NCBI GenBank assembly: GCA_030704615.1 | Contig: CM060733.1 | Location: forward strand, 54,684,001-54,748,000 | DNA length: 64,000 nucleotides | Direction of reading: 5' to 3' | Source: Takakia lepidozioides | Taxonomy: Eukaryota; Streptophyta; Takakiopsida; Takakiales; Takakiaceae | Part shown: positions 48,701 through 59,726 of the stretch, piece after piece | Position numbering within the stretch: the first letter of the stretch is position 1 | Layout of the letters: every line of letters begins with the position of its first letter | Position numbers and translations under genes: made by a program | The notes under the pieces: model-generated | The model's database searches: none | Told to the model about the DNA's origin: nothing | The model's input: the letters and a program-made list of their open reading frames with translations, nothing else

Positions 48701-50658
48701 ATCATCACTTACCTGACAGCTCAAACAGTGTGCGTCAAATGCACACTGTTTGAGCTCACCATGTCATTGCATTTGTCATCTGAAAATCGGCCACATAGGG
48801 TTTGTACTTGAGGTTCAATCATCACTTACCTGGCAGCTCAAACAGTGTGCGTCAACGCACACTGTTTGAGCACACCTTGTCACTGTTTTTCCCCTGTGAA
48901 ATTCGGCAATACAAGGCGAAGGAGAAAGGTGAGGACAAGGAGAAAGACGAGACTGCTGGGAGGTACACCCTCACTGTTCAATGTCCATTCGATGCCAAGC
49001 CACACCCTTCCCGTGCGGACTTGGCAGGGCAGATCAAGATTGTGAATGAGGGATGGCTGGCGATGATGAAGACTCGGAGAAAGAGTTACTCGGGGGTGCC
49101 ATCACCAACTTGGGATAACATGATTTCATTTCTTAATCTGGTAAGAATCATCCTCTTCACATGGGACTTTCGAATTTTGTGTATGCCAATGTAGATGATG
49201 GTTTCTGTTGGGACCCTCATTTCTGTTTGACTTGAAATTATACCGGTATGCTGCAGGTGAGCAATGGTCCCTCATTCGTATGCGGTGTTTAAAAACCCTT
49301 TGCCGCTGACATGGTCATCCTTGACATCCCAGACGACCTGCCTGTCCCCGACGTTCCTCCAAAGGGAAAGACTCCATCCTGGAACAGATTCGATGAGAAC
49401 TACTGGAGTTGGGTATTCGGCTTCTGCAATAATTTCCTTTCAGATGCAGGAACGCTTTTGCTCTTCCAGTCATGTGATAAGGATAGTCGTAGGGGTCTGG
49501 CATCATACCTGAAGTCGTCTGGGTTCGAAATTCTGAGGACATGGAATTGTGTGAACATCCTGTACCTTTTGAAAGGTGGTTGCCCTGGACAGCTGGTATG
49601 GCACCGCCCTACTCTGAACTGTTTCCCAATGTCTTTTCAGTTGTTTCTGCTGGCTTGCTCTACCACCATATGTGATGATCGGCACCGATCAACACAAAAA
49701 CATTCCATTGTAGTTTACATTTGCAGTCCAAGTTCTGTTCTTTCCTGCGCCAGAATTTCTTTGGAATTTCTATGTCTCACTCCTACCTTGCATCTTTGCC
49801 AGACAAGGATGTTTGAGGCAATCTGCTTGAGGCGGATTCGCACTTCCAAAACACCTTCATCTGTTCGCAGTTTTGAAATTTCCGACCAGGGGTGTTTTGT
49901 CAACCCCCCATATGAACCGCATGTGGATGACATGCTGTACAATTTCATGCACTCCAGTCAGACAGCCAAAAGACCAGACGGGTTTCCGTGGAGAGGTGCA
50001 AGGGAGAGAACCCCAACGTTCATGCAGACGCTCTTGGAATCATGCAGCCACCATTCTGCAAGGGTGGTCGACCTCACATTATCCACAGGTTCGTTGGTTC
50101 AATACTGTTTCCATTCTGAAGGTCTTCCAGTTTGCATCCGATTTTGCATCCTCTACAACCTTCTTGAGGCTTTCTGTCTTGGCAGGTGCGACTTACCATG
50201 CTTGCAAGGTTGGTGGGAGAAGCCTTTTTGGCATGGAGGGCGACACCGAACTATTCAAGAGTGTCCTCCTCCCTCTTGTGTCTGGCTCTACGTCTGGCAT
50301 ACAGACCAAACAAATTCAAATTAGAAATGATGACGATACCGAGGATAAGCAGATCGACAACGACTTCTCATGTGAGTAAGTCGGCCATGGAAATGTCATT
50401 CCAGTTTGGGTGCTTGTTCAATTTTGCATACATCAAAATTGCAGTAATAACTTTTATCATGCTTTGACTTGCAGGAACGGCAAGGATGGATCTTCAGGAG
50501 AAACCCCCATTTGTGCTGAGACTGTTTTCGACAGTCCCCTTTCCACTTTTGTGCTTCTTGTCTATGCCGAAGCAATGGCACTTGAAATGGCCGAGGCTCT
50601 ATCCCCTGACTTCTTATTGCCGATCGCAGGAGTAGCCATCGTAGATCCGGAGTTCTGA
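45760..50658 (+). CDS. Permuted amino-methyltransferase-like protein (beta-class DNA MTase fold), 6 exons, one in-frame stop
   Basis: Exons: 45760-46158, 48916-49140, 49257-49595, 49803-50088, 50186-50375, 50475-50658. All six join in phase (540 codons). Residues 1-133 are Arg-rich then strongly acidic. The catalytic half has NPPY at 355-358 (motif IV) followed by VVDLTLSTGA at 409-418 (motif I, SAM binding) and GGRSLFGMEGD at 426-436. The order IV before I, with GR-x2-FG-x-E, is that of the N6_N4_Mtase type amino-methyltransferases. NPPY is more usual in adenine than cytosine-N4 enzymes. One codon, TAA at 49290-49292, interrupts exon 3 just after its start, next to a run of A. It may be a real nonsense mutation, a local frameshift or a sequence error. 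The donor of exon 1 is not canonical (AAG|GTTCAA), and ACCTTT|GTGCTT at 46182 is an in-phase alternative. Target and activity are unknown. Confidence 0.78.
46281..48915. repeat. 116-bp satellite with 18-bp-arm palindrome, about 23 units, in methyltransferase intron 1
   Basis: Units start near 46281, 46398, 46514, 46629 and then every 116 bp to 48834. Each centres on a near-perfect palindrome with arms AGCTCAAACAGTGTGCGT and ACGCACACTGTTTGAGCT and a 2-nt centre (CA). The spacer has two versions: A (accatgtcattgcatttgtc...) and B (acaccttgtcactg...ggcaatacaagg). B occurs in units starting at 46861, 47209, 48137 and 48834. Units at 47093-47904 and 48021-48832 are near-identical at an offset of 928 bp (eight units), showing a higher-order duplication. 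The last B unit runs directly into exon 2 of the methyltransferase gene. Confidence 0.95.
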
Positions 50659-51270
50659 AATTCTTGGACTTGGATGCAGTGGACGCGGGGATACATTGTA
50701 CTAACTCTGGATCAGACTGAACTTCGCATTTTTTTTGTTCAATTTATATCCTATTCGGAACTCATTGAATTCCCTTGCCTCATTGTATTTGTTCCGGCAG
50801 AAAAAAAGGTGATTCAAACAATCTACTCGGATTCAAATGTCAATCTTCATGAATCCATCCCCTCAACCCCTCACACTCATGTCATATCCATTGCGCATTC
50901 ATCTATTGTGTATTCATGCATCCTCCATTCAAGAATGTTTTCCACCATTCAACATCCATCTCACATTCATCCATTCGCTTGCATTGTTCCCACATATCCA
51001 TATATTTCTCATCCACTCTACATTCATCCATCCTGCATTCAATTGTTGCTTTTAGGTGGGGATGACCACGTCCTTTTATTATTTCGTCGAACTTGTTTCC
51101 GCGGTTGAGGGTGCTCTTCCGCGGAAATACAGTCTGCTTCTTAATTGGCGCGCGTTGACGTGGCTTTTAAGCTCGATGACGTGGAGTGAGCCCGGTGACG
51201 TGGCGTTCGTTCAAGGTGACGTGGCGTGAGCGCGGCTGCGCTCACGCGCTCATGCCACCAGGCTCACGCC
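50659..51270. other. 3' flank of the methyltransferase gene with ca/tcc-rich and cgtgag-rich parts
   Basis: From 50840 to 51045 the sequence is a loose repeat of cattcatcca-like words. From 51145 to 51270 it becomes GC-rich with repeated gacgtgg (gacgtggc/gacgtgga at about five places) and gcgtgagc/gctcacgc words, including a hairpin gcgtgagcgcggctgcgctcacgc at about 51224-51247. Confidence 0.6.
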
Positions 51271-51271
51271 G
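51226..51271. repeat. Candidate right terminal motif of a DNA transposon
   Basis: GGCTCACGCCG at 51261-51271 is the reverse complement of CGGCGTGAGCC at 40932-40942. Further in, the GTGAGC and GCTCACG motifs follow in the same order as on the left. The right end abuts the point where hAT transposase similarity stops. Confidence 0.4.
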
Positions 51272-51279
51272 AGGCATCC

Positions 51280-52373
51280 CTGCCCTCCTCTTTGACATAT
51301 GCAATTACTTTGTTTGTCAATTGGAATTCTGCAAGCAGGGGTTTAACAATTTCTACTTGGGCAGCCCCAGCTGTATCAGGAGCCTCGAACAAGCCTATAG
51401 TGACATGTCTTGGCAACCACTTTTCATCAATGAAATTCACAACCAACACGAATATATCAAACCATGTCCTAGACATTCATAGATCAAATGTAACAGTGAC
51501 AATTACACAACTACCTAGGACAGACCAAACATAAGTTTCCATGGTTTTGGCAAGTAGACCTGGGATGTATTCCTTAACCAGCTGTTTGCGGGTTGGGAAA
51601 CGAATTTTAAGGTCCTTGCGCATTACTAGTCTACGGAGCCAAGGCGACTCCACAGTTGACAAAGCCTCATAGCCTTTTGCAATGAAAAGGACCAAGTCCT
51701 CAATGAACCTCAGCTGAGGAAGGTCGTTCTTTTTGTAACCCCCTTGGCCACCAAAATACTCCGTGATCACAGATGGAGCAACAGACTTACGCTTCTTGCA
51801 TTTCACTCTGCCTCCTTGTACCCCACCTTCAGTAGATTGTGCCTCCGCCTTATACTTGGCAAAGTCCTCTGGATGCTCATTTAGGAGATGCTTCTTCATG
51901 GAAGTGCCCCCATGAGAAGGGTTATATTGCACCAGCCCTTTTCTAGATCTGGTGGTACTCTGGGAACTCTGTGAGGGCTCTTCAGTACAGTAGTTGTTGT
52001 GGCAAATAATGCACCTCATTATTTGCACAACTTGCACATCAACAACAGACTTCTGATCGTGAAGAAGAAAGAATGCCCAAACAGCAATTGAACGATGGTA
52101 TGGTACCCAAAAGCGTTGATTCTTGGCAAGAGATGCATACCGGACTCTCCACGTTGCTAGGTCTTCTGCAGCTTGAATCTTGTTCCTGCTTTCGGTAGGC
52201 TGCAACACCTCTGAGGTCGTGCAAGTGCTATGTTGTTGTTCATTTACGAGCGTTGTATCACCTGCTTCATCCCCAATGCAAGCCTCAAAATCACTGAAAG
52301 ACATGCCCTGATCCATCTCAACAGAAATTACAATATCCCAAAAAGTACGGCCACTTAAGGGAAACCCTTGCAA
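51280..52373 (-). pseudogene. hAT-type transposase fragment with BED-like zinc finger, truncated
   Basis: The minus strand encodes an N-terminal region, then a BED-type finger (CIICHN ... MKKHLLNEHPEDF), then the hAT N-terminal region (FIEDLVLFIAKGYEALSTVE, WLRRLVMRKDLKIRFPTRKQ). After TVTFDL the expected Trp codon is a TGA stop at 51474-51476. Downstream the same frame continues with the recognisable FVLVVNFIDEKWLPRHVTIG and FEAPDTAGAA. Similarity ends at AYVKEEG near 51285, so the catalytic C-terminal half and dimerisation domain are missing. No hAT continuation is seen on the far side of the adjacent element. Confidence 0.85.
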
Positions 52374-53580
52374 AGCTTAGGCAGACCACTACTAAAGTTT
52401 CAATTCACTATCCAGTGAAGATGAGGGTTGCTAGTATGAGGACTAAGGGTAAACCATTTAAGCATTGACACCAGCCACCAAACTAACAAAAGAATCAGTA
52501 CACATTAACAATGCATTTTGGAGTTCTGATCTCTAGTTCCAAAGCAAGAGCAGGTGGGCTGTAACAAATCATAATCGTTGGCAGAAGAATGATCCAGGTT
52601 AGAAGAAGCCGGCCCCAGAAGAAGAAAATCACCTGTCGAGATTGCATACACATAACACGTACGTCCATAAGAGCCTTCATGAAGGCAGATTGTTTGCTGC
52701 AAAGCCAAAGACTAGAATATTGCTGCAATCCGCAGCCACTACTCTGCTCATTGAAGGAGCCGCACCCTACTGTAGCATAGGCGCAAAAATCTAACGCCAT
52801 CGCCATATTGATACCCAGCTCTGTCCACCATAAAGTTGCCGCAATACTGGTATTGTGACCACGCTGCATTTGCACATACCCAGACTGGTATGGTATGTGT
52901 GGGGGGGAATCCTAAAGACATACTCCCCCCAGTACGTGTATGACATGGGTACCCTGGTTCGTTCATACCCGACCGGTATGTTCTTCAATATATATATTCA
53001 TACCTGTATTCCATACCTAGGTCCAATTAGGTATACCAGTCCAACACTGGTTAATTCACCTATGCAACATTGTTTGTATGGAACAAAAGAAGCATATTGG
53101 ACCAACAACAAAACGTAACATTCAACTTCTAGATTATGCCAATCATTTTACAACCGATTTGTAACTACAATCTGACTGGGCTTGCATGTATTCCATGTAT
53201 TTATTTTTTAGCTTTCCAATACCAAACTCTTTGCCAAGCAAAGAATTATGTTTTATTGAATTGATCCTAAGTGCTTGGGGCTTGATGAGATAGGAACCAT
53301 TGAAAACTAAAATTAAAATTCCAATATCACGAAGAGACTACCCTTACCCGACGAGGTTAATGGATAACCATGGATAAGTTTAATCAATATTGTTACCACA
53401 TCCCAAAGAATGCCTAACAAACAGTCCAACAAAGTGCCAGACATTCCTTATTTTTGGATAATTGGAGAGATGGTTACTAATGGATGTCGTTGACTAATTT
53501 CCGGGCAGGTTCGTTCAGGGTCCTCAGGCTTTCAAAAAAGAAAAAAGAAAGAATGTAGGGGCAAGGCTTTAATCTAAGTT
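52374..53580. other. Non-coding sequence upstream of the hAT fragment
   Basis: No gene recognised. Around 52880-53060 there are many ggtat/atacc words, including ataccagtccaacactgg, which relates to the putative repeat ends at 17093 and 23071. Confidence 0.35.
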
Positions 53581-53925
53581 TGAAAACATTAGTTCGTCCC
53601 CCACCCGGACGGTGTGTTTGCCTCATGGCCCTTGGGCTTTTTCTTTTTCCCCGTTTTTAATCAAATTTCACCAAGAGTTTTTTTTTAATATTAATAAAGG
53701 GAAACACCTGGGAGCCACAGCTCACAAATCAGGCCCCTTGATAGTGAGAGGAGAAAATAACCTCTTTCACAGTAACCTCGCCATGAAGGCTGAGAAATGG
53801 GACACCGCCCAGGGAAGGGGGGAGAAGAGTATACCACACCCATCAAGTAGCAGGATATGACCCCAGACTCATCTGGGTGGCACTCAGTGCACTAACCAAT
53901 TGAGCTACTGATGGTTGGTGAGAGC
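53580..53925 (-). mobile_element. tRNA-derived SINE, family 2
   Basis: Minus strand: A box TAGCTCAATTGGTTAGTGC (53889-53907) and a B-box-like GGGGTCATATCC (53853-53864) in tRNA-like order. The body continues to about 53580 and includes an A/T-rich part (ttaatattaataaag). The end is not precisely defined. The A box differs from that of family 1, so it derives from a different tRNA. Confidence 0.65.
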
Positions 53926-54488
53926 TTCCGATTCCCCTCTTTGTTTTTTTGAAGGAAAAAACCATTTTCCGTGAATCCATTAAGTTCTTCCTATTGTCTT
54001 CCTATATATATATAGTCTGTTTCTTATGTGTCCTTTTCTCAAAGCAACAGAGAGCCACGTCAGAGGAATCCAAAGCTGCACTCTGATTGGCCAGAGCCCT
54101 CAATTCCTCCAATCACAGGACCTCTAAGTTGTCACCGGAACCTGGGGTGCAAGCGACCCACAATAGCCGGTGGATGGCAGAGCTGCAAGAATCAGAAGAG
54201 AGGGGAGAAGGAAGCAGACGTGTTTTTTGTTTCCATCTTCGAGTGTGGAGGTCACAGCTGCAGCTTTGATGGATTAATGGGGTTTCTGAGTTAGATTCTG
54301 GTTTGCTAGTTTGAGTCTTAAGAGGTGGGTCGGGGCCTGAGCTTAGTTTTGAGGGATCTTTTCTCTGCAGTGGATGGTCTTGTATGATCTCGCCGTTGGC
54401 CTTACATTTTTGTGAAGATTTGCTAGTGGGTTTGTTTGCAAGCGTGTGCTGCATTGTAGTTTGAATCGGAGAACAGTAGGTCAGTGGA

Positions 54489-57400
54489 ATGGAGCACTCG
54501 GGGGGGTTATGGCTGCGGTTGTTGGTGATGGCTCTTGCAATCGTGCAAGGAGGAAGGTCGGTGTCGGCTCTGTATGGGCCATCATCTGATGTCACGATTC
54601 TGACTTCGTCCAATTTCAAGTCCAAGGTGCGTATCTGTCCACACACAATTTGTTTCGAAGCTACCAGAGTTTCACCTTCTTCAACACCTCCTTCAATATC
54701 ACACGATCAGCGTAAGTGATGACATATTGGAAACGGGACAATGTCAGTTGCGAATAAGCATTGGCTATTCCTTATTGAGATTGTCAAGTGGCTGTGGTAT
54801 TTTGCGGGGGGAAACATTGCACTTGTGGGTGCATTCTATCTCAAAGTACCGACAATGTAGTTCCAAAGACGGACGGACATTCCAAGGGGTAGATACAGTC
54901 GTATCGACAAGATGGGCAACTTTGCCTGCTGACTATATTGTGTGGCTGGCGAGGGCAGGTGTTACAAGCAGATGGGTTAGTTTTGGTGGAGTTCTTTGCA
55001 AATTGGTGTGGCCATTGTAAGAATTTGGCTCCGGCATGGGAGAAGGTTGCGATGTCCCTCAAGGGAATCGCCACAGTGGCTGCAGTGGATGCAGATACTC
55101 ACCGGGATCTTGCTCAGGTATGGAACAATTGTCTTCGGCAGAAACTCGCGAAGGTGTTGAGGTGGATGAGGATGCACCTCAATTTTGACATCAAGGATAC
55201 TGGCAGGATCTTCAAGAGAATGAAGGACATAGAAAACGCAGATTTCTAGAGATTAAGGGTTTGAATCTTCTAATGTGTATCCTTCTGGTGCTCCCACTGC
55301 CTTTCCAGTGCATTCAATTGACTAGTGGATTCTTGAGGAGAGAGAATGTACATAGGACGTTGTTTGCTCAATGCCTTTTGGCCATAGAACCCCTACCCAG
55401 TTTGGTTGGAACAAGAGGGAAAAGTCACTACCTTTGTGAGGGGCTCACTCCTGTCATGGGACTTACCTTGATCAATTAGTTTGGGCTTTCCAGATTTCCT
55501 GTAGAAAGCCCTTCACACAAGAGTCAATCTGCTGTCTGTGAACTGCCCATAAATTAGATGCCAACAGGGTTAGGGCTACAGGATATATATATATATATAT
55601 ATATCTGTTGCTGATGAGAGATCTTTGATTGGTTTTAATAGGAGTATGGTATAAAAGGGTTTCCTACTATTAAGGTTTTCGGAGTGGGCAAGTCACCTCT
55701 TGACTACCAAGGAGCACGGGAGGCCAAGCCAATTGTGGAGTATGCCCTTCAGCAGGTATCACACTTTCTCAGATTCTCAGTTACCCAGCTGATTTGCTAT
55801 CTGTTCATGTTTTGTCAATTTAGGTTCTGTCTGTGGCCAACTATTGCTCACTCCTGTTGACCCCATCCCCTCTTGCGCCTCTCTTTATTTGCACTGGAGA
55901 GCTATGTTTACCATGGTTGGAATAGCATTTTTTATGAAACGTGATGTAACCAGCCTATGGCAACTTTCATTCAGATTGAAACCATAAACTTGCTCTGACA
56001 TGAATGCCCAGCCCTCTGCAACACTCAGACCCTGCTCTGCTCTTATTCTGTCCCTCCTACCCATTCTGTTTCTGGTCTGTCCAAAATGCCCGCATGATGT
56101 GCTTCTCTTGGTTGTTCGACTTGTCCTGTGGGCCCCTATCCATGTTTCAAGTTTTTCCTGCTTCCTGACCATGCTTCCCAAGTGCACCTTGATTTTGTGT
56201 GTGTTCAAGGTTGTCTTAATCTTCGGACAAGTTGGGTTTGGGAAGATTTAGTGGCGAGATTGATGTCGTTCTGCAGGACGTTAGAGCTTATGTCTACTTT
56301 TTGTGATGCAAAGAACAGGTAAAGGGGCTTGCTCTAGATAGGTTGAATGGCAAGAGCAGTAAGAGCACCAAGAAAGATGGAGGCAAGAAAGATGGGGGTA
56401 GCAGTGCTTCCATAGAACTTACTTCGAGCAATTTTGACAAGCTGGTCCTTGAGAGTGACGACATCTGGCTTGTTGAGTTTTTTGCACCCTGGTACTCACC
56501 CACCCCCTCTCTCTCTCTCTCTTTCTCTCCCTTTGTGTTCCGCTCAAACTGGGCGCGGGGTCAATGGCCACAAGGCTACGGCAAACGTCTTATGAGTACA
56601 TTCTCTCTCTCCCTCCTGTGGACGTTGTGAAGTTTCCTTCTCTCCTCTATCATGTTAGAAATGGGCCCTTGAACAGTGGATATTGTAACTTTGTTTCATT
56701 CCCCCATGCAGACACCCCTTAATCACAATTTTTGTGAGAGAAGCCTGGGTAGAGAATGACACATAGTCATGAGGTCAGCCAACTATAAGGTTGCAACTGG
56801 TTCCCTGTCCAGAGCATTAGTATATGTGTGTGGGTTTGAAAGATCACAGCTCCTTGAGATGTCTTAATATGGGCTCATACAGCTGATACAATGGGCGTCA
56901 TGTATCTGGAAATGTGCAAAAGTATGCTGTCTATGCATTTGTCCTTTCTTTCATGGTAGTCTTTGACAGTGAAAACTGGTGGTCTAAGCTTTGGAAGTTC
57001 ATTTACAATCCATGTAATCCGTGTAATGTCACTAGGATGCACGCACGTCTTCTCTAGGTTAAGTTATTGGCATGGTGCACATTCTTCAAAATCCAGAACA
57101 AATTATAATCCTGTTAGTGGAGAGCACAAGAGCGTGAAGTCTTTCCGGCAAATGGAAACTGCTTTACCTTGTACTCTTTCCCTGTCTAACTGTCCTATTT
57201 CTCTTATCTATTAGTACCCTTTCTTCAAGTTGGAGTTGTGCAGATTCTAACATCAGTTAGATATGGGAGGACAGGTGTGGGCATTGCCAGAAATTGGCCC
57301 CAGAGTGGAAGACTGCAGCCAAGAGCTTGAAGGGCAAAGTGAAGCTCGGACAAGTTGACTGTGATGCTGAGAAGGTTTTGTCTCTGATACGCTTTACTTT

Positions 57401-59726
57401 GTGTCAGGGATAACCTTTTCCTCATCCTCTAGCTGTCTTGTTTTCCCTGCCATGTTATGGGTATATCCCAGTTGTAGGTGTGGACATTGATGCATTTTGC
57501 AATTACATGGCATCAAATCCAAAAGCCATCATCCACTGTTCCAAATAATGATTGAACTGCAAGTAACACCTGAGGAGAATATTCAACACAACAGGGAAGC
57601 CTAAGAGACATAAGATGAATGCAGTGGTGAAGGTCTTTGATAAAAACTGTACCTATATATTCTAAGTGGCGATCAATTATCTATACTTACCATATAATGA
57701 ACAGTCATGGTAGTGAAGAAACTGTATCTGATTCTCACAGAGTTAGTCTTACTTTGTTGCAGTCACTTGCAAGCAAGTATGACATTAAGGGTTTTCCCAC
57801 TATTTTGCTGTTTGGAGCCGACAAGAACCCCACTGTTTATGAGGGTGCAAGAGTGGCAGGAGCTATTGAATCATTTGCACTGTCACAACTGGAATTAAAT
57901 GTGGCTGCACCTGAAGTGGTGGAGCTCACTGGACAGGTATGTTTAACCACCTTTTTTATTCTCTTCATTGTAGAGCATTAGCCTTTTGTTTGTCAAATGA
58001 AGCTTTCCCCTCTTCTGTTTTGGCTAATTCAGTCTAATCCTGTATGCTATGCACATGGCTCTGAGCACTGATACGCTGACATGTCTTCTGGCTGTAGGAG
58101 GTCCTGGAAAACCAATGTGGATCAGCAGCAGTTTGCCTTGTAACGTTTTTACCTGATATCTTGGATTCCAAAGCAGTGGGGCGCAACAAGTACCTTGATG
58201 TACTTCAGGCTGTTACTGAGAAATATAAGAGGAATGCTTACAGGTCGGTTCGTTGCACAGTGTCCACTTGCTTTGATGCCATGTTCAATGTAGGACACAG
58301 TGAGGAGGAAGGCACTGCGAGTTATTCCAGATTGCAAGGCATGAATATACTCATTGTCTGTTCCCTGTGATTGTTGACTCTGATACCCTTTAATGGTGTA
58401 GCTCTAATGGGATTTCATTGGGGCGACCCATCTATTCTGCACAAAGATGCTTAGCTTCCAGAGTTCTGGTGGGATCTGAAGTATGGGGATGGGCACCATG
58501 CACACACACAGAATTTTTTAGACGAGCAGGAGGGAGGAGCCTAATAGCCCATGCGATTCACCTGAAAGAAAAGTGTGGGGTGTCTAGGTACATATGGGCT
58601 GCAGCGGGTAAGCAGAAAGATCTGGAAAATGCTGTTGGTGTAGGAGGCTATGGCTATCCAGCCATGGTGGCACTAAATGTGAAGAAGAGTGTCTATGCCC
58701 CTCTCCGAAGCGCATTTGATAAGGAGGCCGTCATGTGAGTTCTATTCCATGATCTCCTTTTCATTCAAGCTGACATCTTTGGCTTCATTTTCATTTTGGG
58801 TAACATTTGAAGTGAGACAGAGAACACTTTGGCCTGGCAAAGAAGGCAGGTGCGCCCTTGTTTGCCACCTCTACTCTGCAGCATACTGATGACGGGGTGG
58901 AAGCTCTCCTTCAGATTTGAAGTCCCACTAGTGCTTGTTTTGCATTGACTTGTGAGTTTGTTAAGTGCATTCTGAGAATATTAGCCAACACTATGCGAGT
59001 TAAGATGGTTTTTTGATTGATGGGATGAGTTATCCAGGCAGGTAGGAGAGGATGTATCTTATTGATCTCTGGTAGATGTATTATTGTGCAACCAGGTGGC
59101 TTGGTAGTGCATATGGAATGATGATTACCATGGCTTCCTACCCTTGTTTGGTCCTGTTCTCTTCTGTCAGTTCTTGCCTTATGTATTCTCTGTCTACTTT
59201 TTCCTGTAAGCTCATTCCAGTTGGGGTGGAAAAGTCTTTACAACTTTGCTCCCAGTCTTGTGTCATCTATGTGACAACCAGCGGTTTTGCAAGAGTCAGC
59301 TGCAGTTGATTTCTGGAGAGAGAGATACAAAGAAAGACAAATTGTAGTGTCTGCAGGGCACCCCAAGGACCCATGGAACATCGTCAAACAATAAGAAACC
59401 ACTTCAAAGATAGAGGTCCTTGTTAGGTCTCACTTCCTGTAACCTTCTGACCAGAGAAGAGGTGATCATCCATTATCTGGAGCTTCTCTCCTGATAGTTA
59501 GCCCTTTGGTGTTTGCCTGAAACAGTGTTGTGGGGTGAAATTGTTCAGAAAATTTGTCTCAGAGGTTGGCAAAGGTGGCAAGGGGAATGTGCCACTCAAC
59601 AGTGTTCCGGCAATTGTAGAGACTGAGGCTTGGGATGGAAAAGATGGAGAGCTGATTGAAGAGGATGAGTTTTCACTTGCGGAGCTAATGGGCGGGGATG
59701 GTGATGAATCAAAGGATGAGCTCTAG
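54489..59726 (+). CDS. PDIL2: Protein disulfide isomerase, P5/PDIL2 type, 9 exons, KDEL
   Basis: Exons: 54489-54626, 54959-55117, 55642-55755, 56319-56491, 57275-57374, 57763-57936, 58098-58243, 58588-58734, 59549-59726, giving 442 aa with all phases consistent. A signal peptide ([16 protein letters not shown]) is followed by thioredoxin domain a (WCGHC at 62-66), a second thioredoxin domain (WCGHC at 195-199, with its Trp codon split by intron 4) and a redox-inactive C-terminal domain ending SKDEL. This is the plant P5-like PDI layout. It would form and rearrange disulfides in secretory proteins in the ER lumen. The first site is preceded by FAN rather than the usual FAP. A Lys-rich linker ([12 protein letters not shown]) joins the two active domains. 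Introns 2 and 4 carry LINE tails. Confidence 0.95.
55345..55585 (-). mobile_element. LINE 3' fragment in PDI intron 2
   Basis: gaatgtacataggacgttgtttgctc and the segment to ctacagg match the LINE 3' end, antisense to the PDI gene. It ends in a (ta)n microsatellite at 55583-55603. Confidence 0.85.
56505..56612 (+). mobile_element. LINE 3' tail in PDI intron 4
   Basis: gctcaaactgggcgcggggtcaatggccacaaggctacggcaaacgtcttatgagtaca then (ct)n is the terminal ~75 bp of the LINE, in the sense orientation. A (ct)n tract also precedes it (about 56507-56530), so the insertion sits between CT-rich tracts. Confidence 0.85.

Noticed and set aside
46281-48915. CRISPR-like array of palindromic repeats
   Set aside because: The spacers are themselves repeated, the period is 116 bp, the setting is a plant intron, and there are no cas genes.
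49264-49512. Plus-strand frame starting FKNPLPLTWSS as the real exon 3 frame
   Set aside because: Only the neighbouring frame carries the conserved DLPVPDVPPKGK and WSWVFGFC sequence and joins exons 2 and 4 in phase.
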